A stretch of 47,968 nucleotides of DNA from Oscillatoriaceae cyanobacterium Prado104 (GCA_025454405.1 JALOON010000044.1:1-47968), one strand, 5' to 3'. Shown: positions 21,001 through 28,874, counted from the stretch's first letter. Made by a program: numbers and translations. Notes: generated by a model from the sequence alone, not told the origin.

Positions 21001-21057
21001 GCCGTTATAAATGCGATCGAGCGTCCGATAACCCGGAATCGTTAAAGTTTCTGTCAT
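15061..21057 (-). CDS. Ser/Thr kinase - AAA/STAND ATPase - GAF - PAS - histidine kinase
   Basis: This 1998-residue cytoplasmic triple fusion is typical of filamentous cyanobacteria. Order: Ser/Thr kinase, about 1-270 (VAIK lysine; HKDIKPQNIL catalytic loop; metal Asp in IDFS, where DFG is DFS); ATPase with Walker A GFSGIGKT (about 340-348) and Walker B VIFLDDLQWAD (about 462-472), followed by a long helical, TPR-like region; GAF, about 1350-1510; PAS, about 1525-1650; HisKA with AHEVNTPL (phospho-His about 1700); and HATPase with NLIHNAL, DSGKGIP and GSGLGLD (about 1880-1998). The ATG at 21057 is preferred over an upstream in-frame TTG at 21072, because AGCAGG lies just before it and homologues begin MTETLTIPGY-like. 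A piece of the CCCCCTTAGTAAGG repeat codes for LNSPLSKEGQGG just before Walker A. The signal sensed is unknown; the response regulator downstream is a likely target. Confidence 0.93.
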   Translation of the reverse strand: MTETLTIPGYRTLDRIYNGSRTQVYRAFSESDQQPVAIKIIHSEYPTFNELVQFRNQYAIAKNIDLTGIVKPLALLNYRNGFALVMEDFGGISLAEYTANHQLTIEDFLPIAIQIVRVLEGLYQNRIIHKDIKPQNILINPDTKEVKIIDFSISSLLPIENQEIISPNVLEGTLFYISPEQTGRMNRAIDYRTDFYSLGVTFYELLAGKLPFESTDPMELVHSHIAKIPTPIIELVPTIPAVANNIVMKLMAKTPELRYQSAFGLRYDLEKCWQQWQETSTIEQFALGNRDICDRFSIPEKLYGREAEVNALLAAFDRVSTHLNSPLSKEGQGGAEIVLVAGFSGIGKTAVVNEVHKPIVRQRGYFIKGKFDQFKRDIPFSAWVQSFQNLMRQLLAESQDEVQKWQTKILEALGENARVIVDVIPELEHLLGQQPPVQELEGIAAQNRFNLLFGKFIRVFATKEHPLVIFLDDLQWADSASLKLMQLLVSETDTSYLLLIGAYRDNEVFDAHPLILTLDEIQKESPIAVSQITLAPLDKTALNRLIADSLICPLERTMPLTELVFAKTQGNPLFARIFLKFLQVDGLISFDVTCAHWQCDIARVTALSLTDDIVEFMAMKLQQLPVNTQEVLKLAACIGNQFDLTTLAVVREKSQAETASELWQALQEGLIIPTSEVYKFFQDAASPDVAQTSDLSVPYRFLHDRVQQAAYSLIPESQKQSTHLKIGQLLLNNCQQDASHAERVWEEEIFDIVNQLNFGVVLIGDRSHRYELARLNLIAGNKAKSSTACAAAKRYLTVGLDLLDSDSWDCDYRLTLALHESAAETAYLNGEFELMERLAETVIQKAQTLVDKIKVYQVKIQALNAQKYLKQSLHLGLEILNLLGISLPEEPQLAEIPLAYAATQSALQGKRIEDLINLPAMTDPQKLAATRIMLKMCPAAYMATPELLPLIVFKQVDLALGYGNAPPHTHAYANYGLILCGIMGEFDAGYQFGELAIALLEKLDAKPLKSMTLFVVSAFVKHWKSHLKETFKPLLDSYFSGLETGDLEHAGYAVQRYCYHLYFSGSAELSRVEQEMQTYSDALLKMNQDSILRIHKIHHQAVLNLMGMAENPCRLIGMVCDETKMLPIDIADNYRTSCYYFYLNKLILCYLFYEYQEAVANSIDAEIYLDGGIASPLVPIFYTYDSLSKLAVYADRPNSDRQQIMENVTANQEKMQKWADSAPMNYLHKFYLVEAQRHRVLGERRQAIEMFDRAIFLAQENEYLNEEALAHELAAKFYLEWGKEKIAQIYLTDAYYCYARWGALAKVADLEKRYPQLLAPILKQKKSLNAGETLTEMMAGTATTTISNISETLDLQTVIKASQALSEEIHLDKLLSNLMQVAIENAGAEKGAIILIEGDSLAIAAQCVSGRTCKIQSTPVGSQEIPIALINYVCRTRETVVINDAAIETNFAADAYIIAQQPKSVLCLPIQRQGKAIAILYLENNLTANAFTTDRLEVLKVLSSQAAISLENAQLYANLEAKVAERTQKLQQSEARFRQLYEQSADAILLLDGDVFIDCNPATVKMMRCTDKKQLLAMHPAQLSPEIQPDGRNSFEKAKEITAIAFDRGSYRFEWMHRRTDGEDFWVEVLLTVIPVDGKEILHTVWREIGDRKQAESALHQKNQELSETLQQLEATQTELIQSEKMAALGQLVAGVAHEVNTPLGAIRSSAGNVSKLLDRTLEELPVLFQSLPAEAAQKFLDLLQYSLQQTSSFSTKEERKIKRALRGQLQDLGIADSDTAADLIVVMGVHDRLDNFVSLLQRPDSLHLLEIAYKASELKRGIANIKAATDRAAKVVFALKTYARYEQSGEQTLANLAENIETILTLYQNHLKHGIEVARNYAEIPPIMCYPDELNQVWTNLIHNALQAMDYRGKLAIELAQQSAQVKISITDSGKGIPEEIKTKIFDPFFTTKPAGEGSGLGLDIVKKIVEKHQGKIEFESIPGQTTFSVFLPAIGI
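20055..20095 (-). repeat. CCCCCTTAGTAAGG repeat within the kinase gene
   Basis: This 41-bp piece of a dispersed repeat family codes in frame for LNSPLSKEGQGG between the kinase-domain linker and Walker A. A relative lies at 103-146 in non-coding DNA. Confidence 0.65.
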
Positions 21058-21072
21058 GGAAAGCCTGCTCAA

Positions 21073-21443
21073 TTTTAGATTTTGGATTTTGGATTGGCGA
21101 TTTTTTGAGATTTTGAAGTTAAAAATCTCTAATTTGAAATTAAATACCCTATAGTTTTAACAGCAGACTTTAACAGCAGACAGAGTTACATAGAACAGTG
21201 GTTTTCTAACTCTTAAAAACTTCACTGTCAACTGTCAACTGTCAATCAATTTGAGATTTGGGATGCAAGGATTTTGGATTGGATATTGAAGATTGAAGAT
21301 CGTCAACTATTAACTGTCAAGAACGTCAACAGTCAACTATCGACTCTTCCTTCTTCCTTCTCTTCTTCCTTCTTCCTTCTTCCTTCTTCCTTCTTCCTTC
21401 TTCCTTCTTCCTTCTTCCTTCGTGACAACTGTCAACTGTTTAA
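21073..21443. other. Intergenic repeats: TCTAAAATC, AACTGTC and TTCCTTC tracts
   Basis: Next to the kinase start is a TTTTAGATTTTGGATTTTGG repeat (21073-21105). AACTGTC units lie at 21226-21245 and 21422-21440, and TTCCTTC heptamers fill 21345-21421. The TTCCTTC-GTGACAACTGTCAACTG order at the 3' end recurs at 28797-28878 next to the STAS gene, suggesting a composite repeat. No gene is seen. Confidence 0.75.
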
Positions 21444-22199
21444 CTATTTCCGACAAGGACTAAATGACACCCTATGAAAGACAGAGGCACCGTAGAGTTC
21501 TAAAGCTAACCTATGTTTAGCTGTACCATATCCTTTATTGTTTGTCAAGTCATATTCGGGATACTTAAGGGCCATGCGCCCGATCAATTCATCCCGCCAA
21601 ACTTTGGCGACAATACTAGCAGCAGCAATCTGAATCGATCGCGAGTCACCCTTCACCATCGTCTCTTGTTCGATCGACAAATTAGGAATCTTTTGATTCC
21701 CATCAACCAAACACAAATCCGGTCGAACATTCAGCTTGAAAATAGCCCGCTTCATCGCCAACAAAGAAGCCTGCAAAATATTCATCCGATCGATTTCTTT
21801 AACTGAAGCCGCCCCAATTTGACAGTCAACAGCCACCGCCCGAATCTTCGCAGCTAACCGACTCCGAGCAGCAGCACTCAACTGCTTGCTGTCGCGCACC
21901 CCGCCACTTACCAATTCATCAAGAACACCATCGGGCAAAATACAAGCCGCAGCCACCACCGGACCGAACAAAGCCCCCCGCCCGACTTCATCAACACCTG
22001 CAATTATTTTGGGAGAGGGGGAGGGCGGGAGGGGGGGAGGGGGAGAGGGGAAGTTTGTAGGGGCTGTGCCCCCGTGCCCGCCCCAAGAAGGGGATATGGG
22101 GAGATGGAAAGAAGGGAAGAGAGTAAAAATTTCTACTTCTTCCTTCTTCTTCCTTCTTCTTCCTTCTTCTTCCTTCTTCCTTCTTCCTTCTTCCTTCAT
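21444..22199 (-). CDS. rnhB: Ribonuclease HII with repeat-coded N-terminal extension
   Basis: RNase HII cuts RNA in RNA/DNA hybrids and removes single ribonucleotides from DNA. The core begins at about residue 64 with KIIAGVDEVGRGALFGPVVA (catalytic D70 and E71), followed by VRDSKQL, CLVDGNQ (third acid) and AAASIVAKVWRDELI (fourth acid), and ends with NKGYGTAKH, all normal. The start is unusual: no ATG, GTG or TTG suits the core. The first ATG in frame is at 22199, 1 bp after the rne stop, giving about 63 extra residues ([20 protein letters not shown], then Gly- and Pro-rich parts) coded by three intergenic repeat families. The frame is open further upstream inside rne, but the ATG beside the rne stop fits translational coupling. 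Start at a rare codon nearer the core is possible. Confidence 0.88.
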   Translation of the reverse strand: MKEEGRRKKEEEGRRRKKKEEVEIFTLFPSFHLPISPSWGGHGGTAPTNFPSPPPPLPPSPSPKIIAGVDEVGRGALFGPVVAAACILPDGVLDELVSGGVRDSKQLSAAARSRLAAKIRAVAVDCQIGAASVKEIDRMNILQASLLAMKRAIFKLNVRPDLCLVDGNQKIPNLSIEQETMVKGDSRSIQIAAASIVAKVWRDELIGRMALKYPEYDLTNNKGYGTAKHRLALELYGASVFHRVSFSPCRK

Positions 22200-22200
22200 G

Positions 22201-24507
22201 CTACTCATCCAAAAGAGCAGACGAGCGGCGGCGGCGGCGGCGGTTGATAGCAGGTTCCTCCGGTGCGCTCGGTGCGTCCGATTCGCTCGGGGCGCTATAT
22301 TCGCTCGGGGCACTATATTCGTCGTTAGGCGCGCTAAATTCGCTAAATTCGATCGAGCGCTCGTCGATTTCCGATGCAGGCAAGAACGACTCTACATCAT
22401 CATCATCATCAGCATCATCAGCATCCGTTTCCGAGTTCGAGATCGGAATCTCGCCGTAAATATCCGCCTCAACTTCTTCAAAATATTCAGGCTCAACACT
22501 CTCAGCCGGAATCTGTGTGTAATAGTCGTCCTGTTCCTCAACCTCCTCGGGTGCCTGAGTCGGTTCAAATTCTAGTTCTAACTGCTCGAAAGGCGGCTTG
22601 CTCGGAGTTCCACCGGGCAGCGTTACCGATACGATCGCATTTTTCGGGTTTTTCGGCACTCGATCCGCCAGCACCAAAGGAGAAACCCCCATCAGAGCAT
22701 AAACATCCTGCTCCTCCGGCGTCATTTCCACCGAAATCACCTCCGGCGGTTCCACCATCGGCTTCATCAACTCCGACTTAGCGGGACGCACTCGATCGAA
22801 ATCATCGCGCCTTGTGCCAGCCATACCCACAAGTCCGAAACCTTCAGAAGCAGGCCGGATTCCGGGAGGTGCCACGTACTCGGCTCTACTCTCCGCGATT
22901 TGCGTGCTCGCAGTATTCGGCAGGCGCAGCTTGCTGCGGACGGGTTCTTCCTCGGCAGCGCCACCAAAACCCTCATCTCCAATGCGGCGGCGGCGGCGGC
23001 GGCGGTTGCCGTTACCCAAATCCTGATAGCTGGGATGGTTGAGCAAATCCAGAGACGAAGCATTATTAACCGCCTCAAAATCCAGCGGTTCGCTCGGAGG
23101 CTCCCAAGCAGACCGAGCCACTTCAACGGGGCGCTCTTCGCGCACTGGGGCTGAAGTCGCTGCTGGTGTCAAGCTGCGGCGTTCCGAACTTTCTGACAAG
23201 CTTAAAAAATTGCGGTTCGGGCTGGCAGCACGAGGTTCGATGGATTCCCGCACTGCTGCAGCAAAATCCTCTTCGCCAGGAAGTTGCACCAAATGACCCA
23301 ACCCGTTGCAAGTCGGGCAAGTATGGCCGAACAATTCGTAAATATTTTGACCTTGGCGCTTGCGGGTGAGTTCTACCAACCCGAGTTCCGAAAGTTGAGC
23401 AATTTGCGGGCGGGCCTTGTCGGCTTTGAGGGCCTTATTAAAATGTTCCAGCACCTGCAACTGATCCCGGCGCGACTCCATGTCGATAAAGTCAACAATA
23501 ATTACCCCAGCAATATTCCGCAGCCGAAGTTGCCGAGCAATTTCCGTTGCTGCTTCGCAGTTAGTCCAGAGTACCGTTTCGCGGGCCGTGGCCGATCGAG
23601 TAAAGGAACCCGAGTTAACATCAATAACTGTCAAAGCCTCCGTCGGTTGAATGATGGCATAACCGCCCGAAGGCAAATCCACCCGAGGCCTGAGGGCTTC
23701 TCGAATCGCAGCGTTGACGCGGAAATATTCTAAAATCGAGGCGCGCTCGCGGTGGTGGTCGATCAAAACTCCAGCAGGCAGTTTGCCTCCGTTCCAACTC
23801 ATCAACTGCTGCTTCACCCGCTTGATCCCGTTTTGCGAGTCCACCACAATCCGGTTTACGTCGCCGCTGAACATATCCCGCAGCACCCGCTGGATAAAAT
23901 CGTCGTCGCGGTTGAGCAGTGCCGGCGCGCGCGTGGAAACTGCTTCAAGCTGAACGGCCTCCCACTGTTTTTGCAGCGCCTCCAAATCTTCCATGATGGC
24001 TTCTTCAGACATCCCTTCAGCTTCGGTGCGCACCAGCAGTCCCATCCCGGCCGGTTTAATCAAAATAGCTAAGGCTCTGAGGCGGTTGCGTTCGTTTTCC
24101 GATTTGATCCGCCTCGATAGATTGACTCCCCTACCGTAGGGCATCAGCACCAAATAGCGGCCCGGCAAGGTAATATTGCCTGTCAGCCTGGGCCCTTTGC
24201 TGCCCGTCGGTTCTTTCATCACCTGTACCAGAACTTTCTGCTGGGGAGTCAGGAGTTCTGTAATTGCCCCGGCCGAGCGTTTCAGGCGCAGCGGGCCGAG
24301 GTCTGTAACGTGCATGAACCCGTTGCGTTCTGGGTCGCCAATATTAACGAAGGCGGCATCTATCCCCGGCAATACATTTTCGACAATTCCCAAGTAAATA
24401 TCGCTAACTTGATGGCTGCCTGTGGCTACCACGAGTTCTTGGATTTGATCTTCTGAAAAGACGGCAGCAATGCGATGCTGCTCTGCGATAACTATCTGCT
24501 TTGGCAT
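22201..24507 (-). CDS. rne: Ribonuclease E/G
   Basis: This is the main single-strand endoribonuclease of mRNA turnover and rRNA processing. The 768-residue protein has the short cyanobacterial form: an S1 RNA-binding domain (about 35-120, with SDIYLGIVENVLPGIDAAFVNIG), the RNase H-like part, the DNase I-like catalytic part with both magnesium-binding aspartates (D296 in TVIDVNSG and D339 in IIVDFIDM, equal to D303 and D346 of E. coli), and the zinc link CPTC (397-400) that builds the tetramer. The rest is an acidic, low-order tail with basic islands (RRRRRRIG at about 510) ending RRRRRRSSALLDE. An Arg-rich nonapeptide of this type binds polynucleotide phosphorylase in cyanobacteria. The gene lies between the radical SAM gene and rnhB, all on one strand. 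Confidence 0.96.
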   Translation of the reverse strand: MPKQIVIAEQHRIAAVFSEDQIQELVVATGSHQVSDIYLGIVENVLPGIDAAFVNIGDPERNGFMHVTDLGPLRLKRSAGAITELLTPQQKVLVQVMKEPTGSKGPRLTGNITLPGRYLVLMPYGRGVNLSRRIKSENERNRLRALAILIKPAGMGLLVRTEAEGMSEEAIMEDLEALQKQWEAVQLEAVSTRAPALLNRDDDFIQRVLRDMFSGDVNRIVVDSQNGIKRVKQQLMSWNGGKLPAGVLIDHHRERASILEYFRVNAAIREALRPRVDLPSGGYAIIQPTEALTVIDVNSGSFTRSATARETVLWTNCEAATEIARQLRLRNIAGVIIVDFIDMESRRDQLQVLEHFNKALKADKARPQIAQLSELGLVELTRKRQGQNIYELFGHTCPTCNGLGHLVQLPGEEDFAAAVRESIEPRAASPNRNFLSLSESSERRSLTPAATSAPVREERPVEVARSAWEPPSEPLDFEAVNNASSLDLLNHPSYQDLGNGNRRRRRRRIGDEGFGGAAEEEPVRSKLRLPNTASTQIAESRAEYVAPPGIRPASEGFGLVGMAGTRRDDFDRVRPAKSELMKPMVEPPEVISVEMTPEEQDVYALMGVSPLVLADRVPKNPKNAIVSVTLPGGTPSKPPFEQLELEFEPTQAPEEVEEQDDYYTQIPAESVEPEYFEEVEADIYGEIPISNSETDADDADDDDDVESFLPASEIDERSIEFSEFSAPNDEYSAPSEYSAPSESDAPSAPEEPAINRRRRRRSSALLDE

Positions 24508-25557
24508 TCAATTTCCTCAAATTTTGTCAGCAAGTTAGAGACACCGATACGCTCAGAGGGTCTCTGACTGTGGCTGTAAGTATTAGTAGATTCAAGAGTT
24601 ATTTAGCTGCGGTTTGGTGACGGGAGAAGGTCAAAATCGGATGATTTGAGGGAAATTCAACTCTAATTTCAATTTTTGCGATCGTGCAACTTTTTTGCTG
24701 CCTCCAAACCTGACAGTAAAATCCGACCTTTTCAGGGTTTTTCCGCGCTATTTACCTTCTACAGATAGAGCGGTTAACCTGCCCGTACTGAGTTATGAGT
24801 TATGCCCCCCAGCTAAATTTGGAAGACAGAACTTACGCACTTACTAACTTAATGTAAGTGCGAACTGCGCGCCTTACTGCTATAAGCGTGCGAGCTTACC
24901 AGCTCGCGAGCAAGCCATTTTTTGCGTAAGTTCTGGGAGGTATAAATGAGCGGGCTGCGATCGAGTTAGGAAGATTGAGTTTTGAGTTAAAAATTACCAA
25001 ATTTTTCTCTCAAAATTCAACACTTACAGCTCTTAATTGGAACTGGGCGAATTAATAATCGCATCTTACCAATTTTTTCACACACAACTCAACACGAATA
25101 ACTTTTAACTCCGCAAAATGGTTGAGAGCTGGTTGCCAGCGAAAGTAAGTTTCAGTATCTAAGTTTTGACTGTTGTTTTCGCTTCACCAACCCTCAAAAT
25201 CCTGTCACAAACATCTATTGTTTAAAACCTGCACAAAGATTTGAACCTCAAGATTTTTGAGTCTACCGACGATCGACAGTAACTCGACCGATCGAATTAA
25301 CCGCTAAATTTTGGTTCGCCATCCGATCGCGCGGGTTTGGCTATAGATTTAGCCCGTGAAAGTACAAAAAGGCTTGAAGTCTTGAACGGAAGCAATTTGC
25401 TAACCAGCCCGCGTTGCTGGTTGACGGGTGCGGCGGGCGACTAAAGCACCCCAGCCGCTGCGGCTTCCATAGCAAGCCATTATAGCGCAAGCGATACATC
25501 CCGATCGAAAGATAGCTGCGGGCGAAATATTTAGCCCTCGGCTCCCCCATTCTAACC
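24508..25557. other. 1-kb intergenic region upstream of rne
   Basis: No convincing gene is seen. On the minus strand this is the rne leader region; cyanobacterial rne often has a long, regulated 5' leader. It holds a 109-bp inverted-repeat element (24827-24935) and otherwise AT-rich unique sequence. A 69-codon frame at 25341-25550 (minus, 7 bp after the radical SAM gene) has unusual composition and no recognisable motif, and is not called. Confidence 0.6.
24827..24935. mobile_element. MITE-like element with 13-bp inverted ends
   Basis: CAGAACTTACGCA (24827-24839) and its exact complement TGCGTAAGTTCTG (24923-24935) bound 109 bp with no coding capacity. Inside are two smaller hairpins (ACTTA...TAAGT and GCGAGCTTACCAGCTCGC). 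This is the form of a miniature inverted-repeat element. The transposase family that would move it is not identified. Confidence 0.55.
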
Positions 25558-28536
25558 TTAACTTAAGATTAGCTGACTGCGCTGAACCTGCAGGAGCTGA
25601 AATTCCCGCTGGCTGACTTGTTCGAGCATAAATACTAGATGTTCCGGACGCATTTGATTGCCGTCGCTGCGACAGCTACCGATAAAGCGGAGGACTGCTT
25701 CGGAATTAGGCTCTCCGATAGATGTCCTGCTGTCTGTTGGAACTTCTACAAGTTCTAATTTTTGCAGCCGCTCGCGCAAATTGACTTGCTGGGTTTTGCC
25801 CGATTTAGTCGTTTGCTCCCGCCAAAAAGCTGTCGCAGATTCGATCGCCTTTACCCAATCTTCCCAATTAGTGCTAGCGATAGCGGGGGAATTTTCCGCC
25901 TCCGACGGTTGATTTTCTGCTGGCAATTTTTCCTCTAATGCCACAGTAATGATATACTCTGCTGCTGACAGCAACTGATTGGCTGAAGGAGCTTTAAGGT
26001 CGATCGATTCTACTTGGTAAATAGGAATATTTACTGGAAAGTTAGCCGCCAATTTTTGCCGAAAACTTTCAGCATCCACCGACTCAGCAAGCTCGAAATC
26101 GGCAATTTCTCCGGTACTGCTAAAACCCAGGGGCAAGGCATTTGCCAGAGAAATCCGGGGGCTCGGGTGAAAACCGCCCGTGTAAGAAACCGGCAAATCT
26201 GCCCGCCGCACCGCTCGATCGAACAATCTCACCAAATCCAAATGACTGACTAAAGCCATATCTCCCAGTTTACCGAACCAGACCCGCAACCGCTGTTTTC
26301 TAGTGCTGTTCGGGACAAATTCTCCGGCAAAGTCGGGAATCGGCAGGGGCTGCACGACGACATTGTGTCCGAAATCAGTGCCGCACACCCCGCAGTGAGA
26401 ACAGCCCTCAAAGGAACAATCGGGAACTGTCGCTGCGGCCAAAGCTTTTTCCAAATCATTTTTCAGCCAGTTTTTATCGATCCCCGTATCTAAATGATCC
26501 CACGGCAAGGGTCGATCGAGAGAGGGGGGGAGGGGGGGAGGGGGAGAGGGGGGGAGGGGGGGAGGGGGAGAGGGAGAGAGGGAGGGAGAGGAAGAGGGGG
26601 AGAGGGGGGGAGGGGGGGAGGGAGAGAGGGAGGGAGAGGAAGAGGGGGAGAGGGGGGGAGGGGGAGAGAGAGAAGGTACAGAAGATACAGTTGAATTTAT
26701 TGGTGTCTCCGTGCCGCACCCTGCTTCATCCTTGCTTATTCCTGCTTCCTCCTTCTTTCTTCCTTCTTTCAACTTCGGTCTTCGTGATGGCGAATGACTC
26801 AGTTCATGCGGATGGTTCATCCGTGTATCCGTGTTCTCCGTGTCGTGCCTGCCTTCTTCCTTCTCTTCAAATAAATTCCATTCGCCGTTTTCAACTTGGC
26901 GGTATTTCCAACTCAGGCCCGAAGCTGCGATTGCCTCAGTCCAGGCTTTGTGGGCTTTATCCAAACTTTCCCACCAGGAATCCATACCGGCCCCGAGTTC
27001 CCAGGCGCGGCGGACTACAGGACCCAAACGCCTGTCGCCCCTGCCGACAAAATCCTCCATTGCCGAAATCCGCACGTCAGTGAAATTCACTTTGAGATCC
27101 TTAATCCACCGAAATTCTGCCTTTAGGAGTTTTTGTTTGCGGGCAAACTCGGCGCTGGAAACTGAATGCCACTGAAACGGAGTGTGGGGTTTCGGAGTAA
27201 AATTCGAGATTGTCAAATTAAAGCTGAGCCTGCGCCTGCCATTGCGCCTGCATTCTTTTTGCAGCCAGCGGACTGTTTCGGCGATGCCCAAAACATCCTC
27301 ATCGGTTTCTCCGGGAAGGCCGATCATAAAATACAGCTTGATTTTATCCCAACCCCGATCGACCGCTGTTTTGACACCGCGCAGCAATTCTTCGTTCGTC
27401 AAACCTTTGTTAACGATGTCCCGCAGCCGCTGCGTGCCTGCTTCCGGGGCGAAAGTCAAACCGCCTTGCCTCGTACCGCCGAGAATGTCGGCAATATTGT
27501 CGTCAAATCTGTCTACCCGCTGGCTGGGCAAAGATAGAGAAATATTTCGATCTTTCAGGCGGTTTTTGATTTCCATGCCGACTGCGGGGAGGGCGAGATA
27601 GTCGGAACAACTCAACGACAGCAGCGAAAACTCGCTTTGTCCGGTAGCTTTCATGCCGGCTTCGATGGCCTCTACGACTTGTTGGGGTTCCACATCTCGC
27701 GCGGGGCGAGTCAGCATTCCGGGCTGGCAGAAGCGGCAGCCGCGGGTGCATCCCCGGCGGATTTCCACTGTCAGCCGATCGTGCACTGTTTGAACGTAAG
27801 GAACCAGACCGATCGAATATGCTGGAATGGGAGTTGCTACCCGGCGCAGAATGCGTTCCGGCACTTGGGGGCGGTTGGGACGGACTGAACCGTCTGCTGC
27901 CATGTCGTAGAACTGCGGGACGTAGACTCCGGGAATGTGCGCCAAGTCTAGCAGCAGCGCTTCTCGACTCAAACTGTTAGCTTTGCCTTCTGCCAAAACC
28001 AAACTAATTTCTGGCAGCAATTCTTCTCCATCTCCCAAAGCGATGAAGTCAAAAAAGTCAGCGTAGGGCTCGGGATTGGAAGTTGCGGTTTGTCCGCCTG
28101 CGAAAATCAGCGGAAATTGGGAATTGGTGTTTCTTTCTTGCCAAGTTAGGGGAATGCCGGCCAAATCCAGCATTTCTAAAATATTTGTTGCTCCCAGTTC
28201 GTAGCTGAGGCTGAAGCCCAGAATATCAAATTCTACGAGCGATCGCCTCGATTCTACGGCAAATAGGGGAGTTTGAGTCGATCGGAGTTTTGCTGCCAAG
28301 TCAGGTGCGGGTAAATAGGCTCGATCGCACAACTGCCCCGGCAAAGCATTCAAAATGTTGTAAAGGATGATATGCCCCAGATTGGAGGCACCAACTTCAT
28401 ACACTTCCGGGTAAGTGAGAACCCAGCGCACCTCGGCTGCATCCCAAGGTTTGCGCGCAGCCCCCAACTCGTTGCCCAAATAACGAGCGGGCTGTTTAAT
28501 TTCTGATGTAATTAATTCTTCAATTGCTACTGCCAC
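25558..28536 (-). CDS. Radical SAM protein with B12-binding-like N-terminus, fused to DUF2344
   Basis: This 992-residue protein joins two families that are separate genes in many bacteria: TIGR03960 radical SAM and TIGR03936/DUF2344. Residues about 35-240 form the B12-binding-like part. The radical SAM cluster motif is CTRGCRFC (C263, C267, C270), followed by GTRQGGLTFAPEAGTQRLR and KLYFMIGLPGETDEDV. After a Cys-rich linker (CSFEGCSHCGVCG at about 700) comes DUF2344 (about 745-990: RVWFGKLGDMALVSHLDL, SYTGGFHPSPRISLANALPLGF). Between them, residues about 556-672 are an insertion made of charged, then Ser-Pro-rich repeats coded by STRR DNA. The substrate is unknown; a role in tRNA or rRNA modification has been suggested from its conserved position before rne, which is also seen here. 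Confidence 0.93.
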   Translation of the reverse strand: MAVAIEELITSEIKQPARYLGNELGAARKPWDAAEVRWVLTYPEVYEVGASNLGHIILYNILNALPGQLCDRAYLPAPDLAAKLRSTQTPLFAVESRRSLVEFDILGFSLSYELGATNILEMLDLAGIPLTWQERNTNSQFPLIFAGGQTATSNPEPYADFFDFIALGDGEELLPEISLVLAEGKANSLSREALLLDLAHIPGVYVPQFYDMAADGSVRPNRPQVPERILRRVATPIPAYSIGLVPYVQTVHDRLTVEIRRGCTRGCRFCQPGMLTRPARDVEPQQVVEAIEAGMKATGQSEFSLLSLSCSDYLALPAVGMEIKNRLKDRNISLSLPSQRVDRFDDNIADILGGTRQGGLTFAPEAGTQRLRDIVNKGLTNEELLRGVKTAVDRGWDKIKLYFMIGLPGETDEDVLGIAETVRWLQKECRRNGRRRLSFNLTISNFTPKPHTPFQWHSVSSAEFARKQKLLKAEFRWIKDLKVNFTDVRISAMEDFVGRGDRRLGPVVRRAWELGAGMDSWWESLDKAHKAWTEAIAASGLSWKYRQVENGEWNLFEEKEEGRHDTENTDTRMNHPHELSHSPSRRPKLKEGRKKEEAGISKDEAGCGTETPINSTVSSVPSLSPPPPLSPSSSPSLSPSPPPPLSPSSSPSLSPSPPPPLPPSPPPPLPPSLDRPLPWDHLDTGIDKNWLKNDLEKALAAATVPDCSFEGCSHCGVCGTDFGHNVVVQPLPIPDFAGEFVPNSTRKQRLRVWFGKLGDMALVSHLDLVRLFDRAVRRADLPVSYTGGFHPSPRISLANALPLGFSSTGEIADFELAESVDAESFRQKLAANFPVNIPIYQVESIDLKAPSANQLLSAAEYIITVALEEKLPAENQPSEAENSPAIASTNWEDWVKAIESATAFWREQTTKSGKTQQVNLRERLQKLELVEVPTDSRTSIGEPNSEAVLRFIGSCRSDGNQMRPEHLVFMLEQVSQREFQLLQVQRSQLILS
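26518..26870 (-). repeat. Intergenic-type repeats inserted in the radical SAM gene
   Basis: 26521-26665 is a purine tract of GGGGGGAGGGGGAGAG units (C-rich on the sense strand, coding PPPLSPSPP). 26735-26775 is a TTCCTTC-type tract coding LKEGRKKEE. The whole piece keeps the reading frame. The G-runs on the plus strand could form G-quadruplexes. Confidence 0.8.
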
Positions 28537-28874
28537 GGCTCGACTCGCTTGCGATTGCGACTGTGCTTAAGAGATTACCTCAAGATCGCTGGAAACGCCA
28601 AGGGCAGCAGTTGGAACTGTGGGGATGAAATTGCCACAGAATTGCCAAATCCCAAGGGTTATCAGCCCCTGCGGATGACGGCGTGTTTTTAGGGATTGGG
28701 GGGAGGGGGAGAGTGGGGGAGGGGGAAAGGGGGAGAGTGAGAGAGGGGGGAGAGTGGGAGAGGGGGGAGAGTGGGAGAATTGGGAAAAAATTACCTCTTC
28801 CTTCTTCCTTCTTCCTTCTTCCTTCTTCCTTCTTCCTTCTTCCTTCTTCCTTCTTCCTTCGAGACAACTGTCAA
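28537..28874. other. Intergenic region with GGGGAGAG and TTCCTTC repeats
   Basis: 28695-28780 is a G-rich tract of GGGGGAGAGTGGGAGA units; 28797-28860 is nine TTCCTTC heptamers; then GAGACAACTGTCAACTA runs into the stop codon of the STAS gene. Open frames across it are repeat-made and are not genes. Confidence 0.75.

Noticed and set aside
22244..22781. Plus-strand frames opposite the rne tail
   Set aside because: Antisense of the acidic and Arg-rich low-complexity tail of RNase E; no independent support.
25341..25550. 69-codon minus-strand frame 7 bp after the radical SAM gene
   Set aside because: Starts with ATG but has odd composition, no ribosome site and no motif; kept only as a possible conserved small frame to test by alignment.
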